The notes under the pieces are model-generated. The model was not told the origin of the DNA, ran no database searches, and saw only the letters and a program-made list of their open reading frames with translations. Shown here in pieces: positions 21,890 through 32,400 of a DNA stretch of 64,000 nucleotides. The position numbers and the translations under genes are program-made. Position 1 is the stretch's first letter. Each line of letters starts with the position of its first letter. Source of the DNA: Brachionus manjavacas (Eukaryota; Rotifera; Eurotatoria; Ploima; Brachionidae); assembly GCA_019054805.1 (NCBI GenBank), contig JAHQIY010000007.1, positions 5,771,501 to 5,835,500 on the forward strand, in the 5' to 3' direction.

Positions 21890-24680
21890 ATAAACTAAAA
21901 AGCTTTTACTGACTAAGACACTAACAAGAACCTAAATAAATGATTCCGAAGATGAAGACATATCAATTTAATTGTTTAAATAGAATAAGACCAAAACAAT
22001 CAGTCCGAGATACAACCCATTTTTGTTGAAATTTTCACTATGGAACATGCTGAAAATCCAGTTTTATTAATTTCTAGTCAGCAACAAATTCAAGAAAAAA
22101 GACAAAGACCAAGGAAAATTCAATTACAAAACCAAAAACAGCTAACAATCAAAAGGTCACGAAAAAATTAAATCAATATCATAAACATCATAAATACCTT
22201 TATTTTTTACAATAAAAAAATTAAAAATTTTTGATTTAAAATTTTAAATTAATCAAAAACTTAATTTTCAATTTTATGTTGTTTTTTAAAAATTTTTTGG
22301 GCTTATTTTGCTTTTAGATTTAAAGAAAAATGTTAAACAGAAAAATGACTTTCCAGATGTTATCCACATAATTAATATTCCTAAGAGTAAATCAAAAAGT
22401 TGTTCAGATTTGTGTTCTTAATAAATTTTTAAAAAAATGCTTTGACAAAAAAATTCTCTACAAATATCTTAATCTTAAAGAAATAATTTTTTTTTTTAAA
22501 TTTTAAATATTTTTAAATAAAAATTTTTCAAACATTTTTTTAAATTTTTTTTTTCCAAATTTAATGTAAATTTACGCATCAAAATTAAAATCCTCAAAAA
22601 CAATTGAATTCTTAATAAAGGTTTTAGTTGCAAGCTTTTTCTGCATTAATACCAAAAATAAAATAAATACAGAAGAAAAGTGAAAACTTAACTATGAAAA
22701 GTTACAGATTCTTACTGACAAGAAGTGAAGTAAGATTATTTAAAATACCAACTTTATTTTTGAAAAGCTACTGAAAAATAAAAAAAGAAAGAAAAAATAA
22801 CAAGTCAAGGCTCCTCTAAAAAGCAATAATCTGTTAACATCTTAATGCTGTAAGTTTTCTGAGTCCAACAGCTATAAGTGACACAAAAAAATTAATAAAA
22901 AAAGTACATTCAAGAGTGAATGAAGATTCTACAATTGTATAAAAGAATAAAAAAAGGTGATTTAATCAAAATTATAAAAAAAAACAAAGAGTTGAAAAAC
23001 AATTATTTAATTAATAAAATTTATTATGAAAAAATAAAAACATGACTCAAAGTAATTTAAAAAGAAGCAAAAAAAGACTTGACTAGTAGAAGAGGAAATA
23101 TTAAAAGGTCAGCACTAATTGAAAATAATTTTTTAAATTAAAATCAAAAAACAAAATATCTATAATCAACAATAATTTGATTTAATACTGAATCGGATGT
23201 TTTATGTAAAATAATCTAACATTGTTTAAAAATTAAAATGTAACAACTCTGATTTTAACTTCCAAATTAATTGCGGAAGAGATATAATTAAATTCTTGCG
23301 TTTTATTTTTTGTTCTAATAAAGACGCCTTTTTAATTCAAAATATCTTAATTATTTCCTAGAATTTTAAAATCCAAAATCTCAGCGGAAATACATACTTT
23401 GGTTAATACAATTTGATCATTTACAGCAACAATGAATTTTTTTTGAATTTTTTGAATTTTCATTATAAACATGAAAAGACCGTTTTTTTTTAAGGAAAAA
23501 AATTATATTTTTATTTAAAGAAATTGTTTAGTGGGAAATATAATAATTTCTTAATTAGTCAAAAAAAACTTTATTTAGAATCCAATTAAAAAAGGCAGCT
23601 TCAGACCTTAATTATTAAGATTAAAATATAAAACGATAAAGTTTCAAATAATATTTGATTAAATTAGTCGAATTTAAATCATAAATATTATGTACTCTTT
23701 ATCCCTTTGAAAAATAATTAAGAATTATCTCCTTTTTTATTTAAACAAGACCGAGGACATCATAAATTCTTATTAAAAACTCCTAAATTCGTTTGATATT
23801 TAAATAAACTATAAGCCGCCCTTAAAATTAGATTAATAAAAAAAAAAATCTGATTTTTTTATTAACAATGAAGTTTAGATTGGATAACCCTGAAAATTTA
23901 CCTGAAGCTAAACCTATTGAAGATTTTTGTCAACATTGAGAGGGTAAGTTCACGAGCATGGCTGGGAATCGAAAACACTTCATTAATTGAGGCTTAGGTT
24001 ACCAAAATGTCTACGTGAAATCAGCTTTACATCAATACAGGCCCTAATTGATGGTGTCAAAGATTTGATTTAAAAAATTTGAAGAAATAAAATAAAAGAA
24101 ACTTTAAATTCTCTTTCTAAATCACTTAGAATTCATTCTTTAAAAACAAAGGAGATAAGACCTTTTGAGAAATTTCCGGAATTTTTGTCTTCACCCGTTA
24201 TGTTTTGAGTTAAATTGATAAAATAAATTTTTTTTCAATTTCAGGAGCCAGAAAAGTGTATCAATAACTTATGATTTAGCACATTAGAATGCTTTATGTT
24301 CATTGCATAATGAATTTTTTATTAAAAAAATTTTTTTTATCTTTTTTTATAAAATTTATATTAACTAAATATCGAGTGCTTGAAAACAAAAATATTAAAC
24401 TATTGCTTTAACAAAATAACCAAGAATTCTTTTCTAGATAGTTCAAAAAAGAATTTTTTTTTATTAAATAAAATGTTTTTTCAAATCAATTAAATGAAAT
24501 TAATTTGAAAAATAAGACATTCAGATTATAAATTTATCAAATTTACCCACTAAGGAATATGTTTTTAAATAAATTCATTAAAGACTATATGTGATAAGCT
24601 ATTGTTTTCTAAATTTTGAAAATTCTTAAACTGATAAATTAATTTTAAATTATGAAAATTTTAAAAAGCCAAATTATTTA
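21890..24680. other. AT-rich stretch with one short unassigned open frame
   Basis: A frame open from 21989 to 22171 (ATG 22040-22042, 43 residues, glutamine/lysine-rich, ending QKQLTIKRSRKN) could be the tail of a decayed element protein. It follows an acidic DSEDED string in another frame. The rest shows nothing I can name. Confidence 0.3.
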
Positions 24681-24850
24681 GTGTATCCCGAGAATCCTCC
24701 GCAGGCTTCCCGTGTGGAAGGTTTTAAAACTTTTTCTGTCAGATTCACACATCACCCAACATTCACTTCCGTACTAGCCTGAGTCATTGTCGAATGCTAA
24801 CCTATACAGAAGAACAAATTCAGAGTCAAGCTATCTTGGTTCATGCATTA
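24681..24850. other. Unexplained GC-richer block
   Basis: About 170 bp with far more G+C than its surroundings (for example CCCGAGAATCCTCCGCAGGC, ACATCACCCAACATTCACTT). All frames have stops and I find no tRNA boxes or obvious stem-loop. It may be a UTR fragment of a retroelement or a structured RNA relic. Confidence 0.3.
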
Positions 24851-26379
24851 CAAAAAACTAATTTAATTTAATTTAAAAAAAATTAAAAAAACCTGGACAA
24901 CAAAAAATTTTTTGTAGATGTAGACTTGTGGGATTACTAGAACAATTATACTTTTTTATCCTTTTTTATTATAAATTTAATAAATAAAAAAAAAAATGTA
25001 GTGACAAAATTTTACCAAAACCTAATCCGAGGTTCAACTTGTAAGCTTCAAAAATAAAAAAAAAATAAAATTGCATTTTAATGACTGATCTACAGCTGGG
25101 CGTTAAAATTTATTTAATAAAAAAAGTCCGGAGGATTTTTGTGACCCTTTATTTACTTTTTTTCTTTGTTTAATAAATTTAATATTTAAAAAAAATTTTT
25201 TTTTCAATCAAATCTAAATAAAATTTAAAAAAATCTAAATTATGGTCAATTTAAGTACCTTTTAAATTTTAACAAAAAAGATCAAACCAATTTTTTTAAA
25301 TAATCTTAAAACATTAAAATAATTCTTCTCAAATGTAAACATTATTAAATAGCTTTAATTTTCTCATCTTTAATAATTTCATATTAGAACTAATTCTTCT
25401 CAAATTTCTACAATACACCGATCGCTTGCTAAGTAGATTTTTTCGAAAATAATACGACAAACCAAGGTATATCTTTCAATTTTGTATCAATAGAATTTAT
25501 TTCCTCCACCAAAAAATATCATTATTTAATTAGATACTAGTCAACAGAGTATTCCGATTGACTCTATTTTTTTATTTAGCAAATCTTTACTTTAAAATTA
25601 AATGATAAAGTCTATCATAGCTATCAAAGCTGTAATGACTTGATAAATATCATTGAATATCTTTAGAAATCATAAAATATCCTTTGTGAGTCGCCTCTAA
25701 AATCATCTAAAAAATGAAAAAATATTCTTTAAATGGCTACTGATATTTTTGTCGTAATATTATTTAAATTTTTCAAAACTAACGTAAATTTGAGTAAAAA
25801 AATGAAAAAAATTTTTACAATCAAAAATAATTAAGTCTCCTTTTTTTTACATTTAAGATTTTTTTATTTTGGAATTGTGTCATTATTACTTTCATCTATT
25901 ATTCTCTCTTTTCTACTTGATTTTGACTTGATTTTTTCCTTTGTTTTTCCTCTAAGAATTTGGTAGATATGCTATATATTATTATATTTATGATTGAAAT
26001 TAAATTTTGATTGCTGTCAAAATCTAATTTATCTAAAATATTGTCAAAATTTCAATTAAAAAAATCTGGAAAATGGTCGGTTCACACAAAATAAAGATTT
26101 TCACATTTAGAAACCAAGATATTTGATTTCAATTGATTATTATCATTAATATTTTTTTTTTATTTCTGTTTGACCATAGACCTTTTCATATAAACAATTT
26201 AGAAATTTTTTAAATTTTAATAATATTTCAAATTTGATTAATATGAATTTTATTTATAGGGCTGATAAAATTTGGAATTGAGGAGCTGAGAAAGAACAAA
26301 AGAATAATCAATAAAACATCTGAAATGGGGTCTAGAAAGCCTTAAAGTTTATTTCTTTTAGAATAAGAAATATTTTTGA
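24851..26379. other. AT-rich gene-free stretch
   Basis: Nothing recognisable beyond a short direct repeat TAATTCTTCTCAAAT (about 25320 and 25390). Confidence 0.4.
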
Positions 26380-26627
26380 AGAAAAGCAGAAGCTTAAGTT
26401 TTTATTTATCCTCTTGTGGTCAGAGGTTCCAAGCAGAACATCACAAGGATCTGTTCTTGGTCCAATACCATTCATTCTGTACATAAATGGCCTAAAAGCT
26501 TGTAATCAAATAAAATGGATATGTATGCTGATGCCTCAAATCTTACTAATTTATCAGGTTAATGAAAGAACCAAATTACGAAAGTTTTGGATGCCATTTG
26601 TGAATGAACAGAGGTATGGTAAAAGAA
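26380..26627 (+). pseudogene. LINE RT fragment (SQGSVLGP ... ADAS box)
   Basis: The frame from 26414 reads SEVPSRTSQGSVLGPIPFIL and YINGL, i.e. the RT GVPQGSVLGPxLF motif. A frame change then exposes MYADASNL, where the catalytic YADD would be (second D changed to A-S context). The piece is inactive. It is cut by the TIR element starting at 26628. Confidence 0.65.
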
Positions 26628-27116
26628 TTTTACCATAATTTGCGTCAATTTCCGAAAATTGATAAAAATTACGGTAGCTAACGGAAATTACCGTAAAATA
26701 CCAAAAGCAAAAATTTAAAAATTTACCATAATTTACGTTAATCATTGTAAATTTTTATCAAATTACGGAAATTAAAGTAAAACAAAAAGTGCCAAAAATA
26801 ACTTGAAAAAAATCCTTTCCTTAAAAAATTTAAATTTTTCAAATATTTTTAAATTCAATTAAATTGGATTTTTTTGTAAAATTAAGTTAAATTTTTTTAA
26901 TACAAGCAAACGCAGAAAATAACATAAAAACATTGGAAGATTAAATATAAATATTTTAAATTTTTAAATATTTAAATATTAATATAACCACCAAAATAGA
27001 ATTAAGATAAAGATAAAAAATATAGATGCTTGAAATTATAAATACAACACGGCAACTTGCGTTAGTTATCGTAAATTTTTATCAAATTACGCAAATTGAC
27101 GTAAATTATGGTAAAA
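26628..27116. mobile_element. Non-autonomous TIR element inserted in the LINE
   Basis: The left end (26628 onward: TTTTACCATAATTTGCGTCA, then GATAAAAATTACGGTAGCTA) matches the reverse complement of the right end (TTTTACCATAATTTACGTCA, then GATAAAAATTTACGATAACTA) over about 56 bp. A third, direct copy of the TIR sequence lies at about 26718-26780. No ORF. Length is about 489 bp, typical of a MITE. TSD is unclear. Confidence 0.65.
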
Positions 27117-27637
27117 TCCTTAAATTCTAGTAGCACTGTAAGTGGACTGCTCAAATAAACGATGATTTTGCAGTTGCTGTTATTACTATGAATTTTTTTT
27201 TTAATTATAGTGGTTCCACAATGAAATAGGCTGCCTGAGAATGATATTTTTCTATTCCAATTCTTCCTCTCATCTTAAATACAAACAAAGCAATCAAGTC
27301 ATCAGCTAAAAGAAATGATGATGATCATCATTAACATTATAAGTCTTGTTTTTTAAATAAAATTTTAGTAGTAGATCATAAAGCTTAACTTTTGATCTAT
27401 TTAATTTACATTTTTATGATGATTTAGTCAAACAGCGGGATTTTAATTCACCTTTAAAAAAATGGGTCCTTTTCTTGAGTAAAAAAGCAAGTCATTTCAA
27501 TTTTAACAATAACTAAAGATAGCAGTTTAAAATAAGCACAATATGAATTGAAGTGGCATAACCAAATAAATTTGAAATAAAGCTTTAAAAATGCTCTGAT
27601 AATAAGAAATTAGTTTTCTGGTTTAAATAAAAAATAA
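27117..27637 (+). other. LINE debris
   Basis: At about 27210 the frame reads VVPQ-stop-NRLPENDI, reminiscent of the WNxLPxxV end of LINE proteins. An imperfect palindrome ATGATGATGATCATCAT follows near 27315. No intact feature. Confidence 0.3.
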
Positions 27638-27823
27638 TTGAAAGCTTTGTATCAGTCATTGGTGAGATCTCAACTTGAGTATGTGATAAGTGTTGGAAAT
27701 TCCAAGCAAGAACGTTGTACAAGCACTTTGGAGAAAAAAATTGAAGGGATTTTTTGCATCAGAACGCCCAGTGGGTTTTGGGATCCATTTATAAAAAAAT
27801 TATATCCAAATTCATCGTATTAG
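27638..27823 (+). pseudogene. LINE C-terminal fragment (LYQSLVRSQLEY motif)
   Basis: Encodes MKALYQSLVRSQLEYVISVG and LEKKIEGIF, the segment normally found after the RT palm in CR1/jockey-like LINEs (LYxSLVRPHLEYxxxVW...LExIQ). It stops at 27823. It is likely part of the same broken element as 26380-26627, with the MITE between them. Confidence 0.6.
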
Positions 27824-28289
27824 GTGTCAGAAAAAACGGTTATGTATTAATTGGTAAAAAAACAAATGAATAGAAAATTAATAATATCAGTAAAAACTCA
27901 TTTAATTAAAGTTTTAATAGAAAACTCTTTTATTGAAATATACTCATAGAAAAATAATTTTTTGAAAAATCTTATCTGAACGAAGCCGAAGTAATTTTGA
28001 GCTTATAGATGATGAGCCTAACCCAAAATTAGCCAGAAAACAAATCAACCATGTTTAAGTAATTACCAGGTATGTACTCAGTGTAAGATGATAATCGAAA
28101 AAAATAGATTTTTATTGCCCAAATAGATTTACCAAAAAAAATTCTTTATTTAAAATTTTTTTAAAAAAAAAAAACAAACTATTTTTCATAACAAAAATCT
28201 GTTATTTTTTTATTTAATTTGTCTGATTTTATTATCAATTTGATTTTACAAAAAATCTAGTAACAATAAAAATAATTTTTAATTAAATA
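27824..28289. other. AT-rich stretch, nothing assigned
   Basis: No gene or bounded element seen. Confidence 0.4.
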
Positions 28290-28400
28290 ATTGTTATTAG
28301 TAGTAGTAGTAGTAGTAGTTCTTGCTGCGACACCTAACATGTAGATTGTCTAAGCCCATCACCGCCAATTGGCCGTGTAGAGCTGTAGCAGCCGGAGCTA
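28290..28400 (-). mobile_element. GC-rich retroelement 3' end with a trinucleotide tail
   Basis: A (TAG)7 run (28298-28319) abuts an 80-bp GC-rich block containing the palindrome GCCAATTGGC (28364-28373) and AGCTGTAGCAGCCGGAGCT. Read on the minus strand this is a structured, GC-rich segment followed by a (CTA)n tail, the same layout as the LINE ends elsewhere. The coding part is not visible. Confidence 0.45.
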
Positions 28401-28919
28401 TTACATATTATTTATTATGTTATATTTACTAGGTTTAATAAATTTTTTTTAAATTTTGAAAGTGAAAAAAAAAGATCAGTCTAAGTTAAGTACATATTTT
28501 TAGTATTTATAAATAATTATAAAAAGCATAAAATTTAATGCTATATAAGACTTAATTGAGATCAGTCCATAAAAGATCCAGTGATTTAAGTGTTAGAAAA
28601 TATAAATGTAAAAATGAATAACAATTCCTTGATTTTAATCAAAATAATTATAAATTATAAATTTTTCTTGATAGATGTAATTTGATAGATTAAATTTTTT
28701 AAGAATTTACTTTTTTTTTTAATAAACCTACTTTATTTTGTAAAAATAAAATTAAACAAAAATTTAAATTTAAATTTTTTGTATTGTAAATTTTGGAATA
28801 TTTGAAGCTTTTGAAGCTTTATTTTAACATTTCTACCTATTAGGTAGATTAATTACTGCACTAGTACAAGAAATATGATTAATATGTTTTTTATTATTAA
28901 GTATTATCAAAATTTTATC

Positions 28920-29475
28920 AAACTCAAACTGGGCCTTAAAGTAAAAGAACTTTATCAATAATAAATAAATTACTTGTTGGTTCAATATTAAACTATTATT
29001 TTCATATTTAAATACACTTTCTAAACTTTTGGTTCGCGGGCTCCAAGTTATTCAAAACTCAGCTATATGAAGTATTCTTAAATTAAAATTTGATACCCCT
29101 CAGAAACCCTGCATCATGAAGGTTGGTCACAACTTTTCCTCCAAAAAATTGACCACAGATTAAATGAACTTGCTGAGCGTTATGTCAGGAATGGTTTGGA
29201 AAAAAGTGTAGAAATGGTAGTATAATTGGTTTTCAATCCCGCTGTATCAATTTTCCAACTCCTCTTTGCAATTGTAGAGGACTTTTTAAAGATTATTTCA
29301 TGGTGTAATATTACTTTTCAATCACCCAACTTTTGTTTTCTTTTTTTCTTTCTTTCCTTCAACTCAACTACTAAAATTTTACATTTCACTTTTATTACAT
29401 AAATTATATTTTGTTTTTGAATATATTTTTTTTGAAGGAGCATTGGCTCGAACAGAATTCTTTACAAATAAAAAA
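28920..29475 (+). pseudogene. LINE C-terminus and 3' end, GAGC-hairpin family
   Basis: Frames read INKLLVGSILNYYFHIFKYT, then GLQVIQNSAI-stop-SILKLKFDTP, matching the part of jockey-like proteins with IRSIxDYxF and LQxIQNxALR. A T-rich 3' UTR leads to the hairpin GAGC-ATTG-GCTC (29438-29449) and a tail with ACAAATAAAAAAG. Stops and frame changes show that it is dead. Confidence 0.7.
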
Positions 29476-30890
29476 GAAAAAAAATTATATTTAGTGGGAA
29501 TTTTTTTATAAATTTTTTAATTTGATTCTTTTTTATGACTTACAATAAACCATAATTTGATTTAATAGTCTTGAAGGAAATGGAAAATAAAATGAATTTC
29601 TTCTAGAAATAAAATTCACCATAAAACTTCAAGGGAAATCAATGAAAAGTTGAAAATGATAGATAAAATGAACTTATTTACATTAATTAAAATAAAAATT
29701 GATTTGGTCTTTATATTTTTAAGTAAAAATTTAATAAATTTTTTTTTATTTACGCCCTTATTAGTAACAAAGTTTATTTTCTAAAAAAATAGCAAAATTT
29801 TTAAAATTAATTTTAATTGATTAAGGGAAATGAAAAATTCACACGTAGTCTAGCTGGGAATTAAACAAAAGACCTCGTTTTTAACTATATTCAAGAAGTA
29901 CGATTATGAGATGATTTTTTAAGTATTGTATTTAACTCGATGGATTTAAATTCAAATTTTTAATTATTAATAAAAACACAAATTATTTATCAGTCGTTTT
30001 TTTCATTTTCATGCTCCAAGGAATAAAATTCACACATTCGATAGGAATAATTAAATTTGAAGAACAGCATTAAATTTATTGACAATTAGAATATTAAAGA
30101 GATAAAGGAAAGCTACACAAAAAAAACTCGAAATTTCCAAAAATTTTGATTTAAAGCTCATCTATTTTTCTCTTAATAAATATGTTAAAGTAAATTTACA
30201 GTAAAAGAGTGAAATTAAAATTATTAAAATTAGAGCATACATGTTTTCTTAGAAATTAGTAAATATATGTCAAATCAAATTTTACGAGGTACTTGAAGCA
30301 CAAAAAATAGAAGAAGCATTAGTCTTGTAATCTAAAACAAGTGATCGAATAAAAAAATGGGTCTTAGTAAAATTGTTAAAAATTAACTAAATTTGTTAAA
30401 ATGTATCTTACATAATTTACCTAAAAAAATTGGCTATTTGTTTTAATCAATTTTGTGACTAAATTTGTTAGTTTTTGTCTAATTTTTTTTTTGTTTCATA
30501 TTGTTAAATTTTAACCACAACTATTTAAAATTTGAATAAATATTTTTAATCTGACCAAAAAAATGGAAAACAGAGCGTATGAGAAATAGCAAATCTGGTC
30601 TTCTATTTTTTCAAATGTATAAACAAAAATTTAGCAATTTAGCAAAGAATTAAAAATCATAAATGATATGTGGAAATTAGCATATCAATTTTTGGTGAGT
30701 GATCAATCGGAATTCCAAAAAAATGGAAATGACTTTATTCTAACCACAAATGATAAATCAATGTTTATTAAAAAAAATTCTTTGTGGCAACTATACATAT
30801 TACAAGAATTTTGATTTTGATGTAGCCGTACGCTATATGAAAAAAAGCAAAGTTTCTCCAGTTCGAAAAAATTGGGTAAATAGTAAAGGT
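29476..30890. other. AT-rich gene-free stretch
   Basis: No recognisable coding sequence, RNA or element ends. Confidence 0.4.
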
Positions 30891-31080
30891 ACATGTGGAT
30901 TTTTTCTTAAATTTATCTTCAAAAAAATATACAACAGTTTCAGTGAGACAAGCAGTTGGACTAATATATATAGTAGGTGGACAAGGTATGATCAAATGCA
31001 ATCGTATCACTAATCGTTGTAGTTGTGAGAAATCTCAGCTAGTATGCAATTCACGTAGTCATGTTGGTATAAAATATTAA
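30891..31080 (+). pseudogene. Cys-rich C-terminal remnant of a KRBA2-like integrase element
   Basis: The frame ending at 31078-31080 reads TTVSVRQAVGLIYIVGGQGM then KCNRITNRCSCEKSQLVCNS. The SxRxA...GGQG and KCNC...CxCxxxxxLCNSxCH pattern is the C-terminal cysteine module I know from invertebrate mobile integrases annotated as KRAB-A domain-containing protein 2-like. One cysteine of the usual pattern reads as S here (SRSH). Its integrase core is not upstream. A different piece of this family lies downstream at 31730-32400. Confidence 0.55.
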
Positions 31081-31129
31081 ATGAAATGTAAATTTACTAT
31101 TACATAAACATGTCGTTTAGGAAATCAAA

Positions 31130-31560
31130 ATAAATTATTAATGGTGTAATTAGAGAGTGGAACAGCCAACCTGAGACAATAATCGGTGCCTCGACTGTAA
31201 ACCAATTCAAGAACTGGCTCGATGCATGCGGTTGTGAAGTTTGAGGGTACTTACCTTTTTGAGAAGATTGTGTTACGGACTGTTTGTAGTGAATACAATT
31301 TTTTTTTGTTTTTTTTTTAATTTACAGATTGTGCTTATAATGAAAAAGAAAACTATTGAAAACTTTGTATATGTAGATTTCAATGCGTCCAGCTACCATA
31401 GATGTCTTCCTTGTAAGACATCTCCGCAAGCATGCTTGCCGTAGCTTGCCGTAGCTTAGTGATCGAAATCCTTAAATTATATTACATGAATTCTTGTAAT
31501 ATGTATAGTTATTATTATTATTTTTATTTTTAGACTAAAATCAAATAAAAAATAAAACAT
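31130..31560 (+). pseudogene. LINE C-terminal remnant with structured 3' UTR and (ATT)n tail
   Basis: The frame at 31140-31224 reads LINGVIREWNSQPETIIGAS then TVNQFKNWLD, the conserved end of CR1/jockey-type proteins (VxxWNxLPxxVVxAxSVNxFKxxLD). The following UTR contains two perfect hairpins: GATGTCTT-(6)-AAGACATC (31401-31422) and the palindrome GCAAGCATGCTTGC (31426-31439). A direct repeat TTGCCGTAGC follows, then a TTATTATTATTATT tail. Confidence 0.65.
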
Positions 31561-31729
31561 TTTCTTAAGCAATTGGTTATTATTTAACTTAATTAAATAA
31601 AATTTTATGTATTTTATAAACTAAAATAAAAAAAAATAAAACCTTGAAAATAATGCATTGAATTTTTTTAATTTTTTTTGAAAAATGTCCTAAAAATCAC
31701 AAAAATTGCTTTTATGAATTGATAAAGAA

Positions 31730-32400
31730 TAAATTTTCTATTTCGGGGAAAGTCTATTCGGAGGCTGAGATACAGGATAAAATTGATGCAATATTAAGAG
31801 AAATGCTAAACCCAAATACCAAAGATCACAAAACTTATTAGCTAATGCCACGTTTCAAAGTAATGGAAGTTGGGGGCGAAAATTGACTAATAATGGTTGT
31901 AAAAGATGAAAATTGAATGTGTTTTCTTTAAAATCAATGTTACCACAAGATTGCAGGCCATGGTGGAATGAACAAAACCTCAAAAGAAATAAGAAAGCGT
32001 TTCGATAGCATAAGCGATAGATTTGTTAAAATCTATTTCGAGATATTGCTGCCAGCAAAAATACACCAAATTTGGAAGTAAAAAAGTAGTTGTCATCAAG
32101 CTATATGCAAAGAGGACAACTGGACTTAATTGATTATCAATCAATGCCTGATGGCGCTTACAAATGGAAAACGCATTATCAGAGTCATCAATAAATTGAC
32201 TTATCTGTGTCCACTTTGTTCGAAAAAGGCTAAAGAAGTAGGGATGAGATTGATTGAAATGTTAATTCTTATTAACGCATTATTTTCCCTCCAAATGGAC
32301 AATGAAAGGTACTTAGGGGTAAATTTGTTAATATGGAAAATTGGCATCACTGAATTATTAAATGCACTCCATACTATGCTACATTTGGCAAAGAAATGAA
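31730..32400 (+). pseudogene. KRBA2-like integrase element, decayed core region
   Basis: Across frame shifts the plus strand reads YSEAEIQDKIDAILREMLNP then RFKVMEVGGE. It continues with EIRKRFDSISDRFV (part of the zinc-binding/H2C2-like lead), RGQLDLIDYQSMPDGAYKW (first catalytic Asp region), LCSKKAKEVGMRLIE and LQMDNERYLGVN (the QSDNGREF region with the second Asp). This is the order of a retroviral-type DDE integrase of the KRBA2-like family. Stops at several points show that it is a fossil. Confidence 0.65.

Noticed and set aside
28298-28319. CRISPR-like short repeats here and in the (TAA)n run
   Set aside because: Simple trinucleotide runs without spacers, in a eukaryotic context.
32130-32399. 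A separate 89-residue gene
   Set aside because: It is one frame of the decayed integrase core; the homologous peptide switches frames on both sides.
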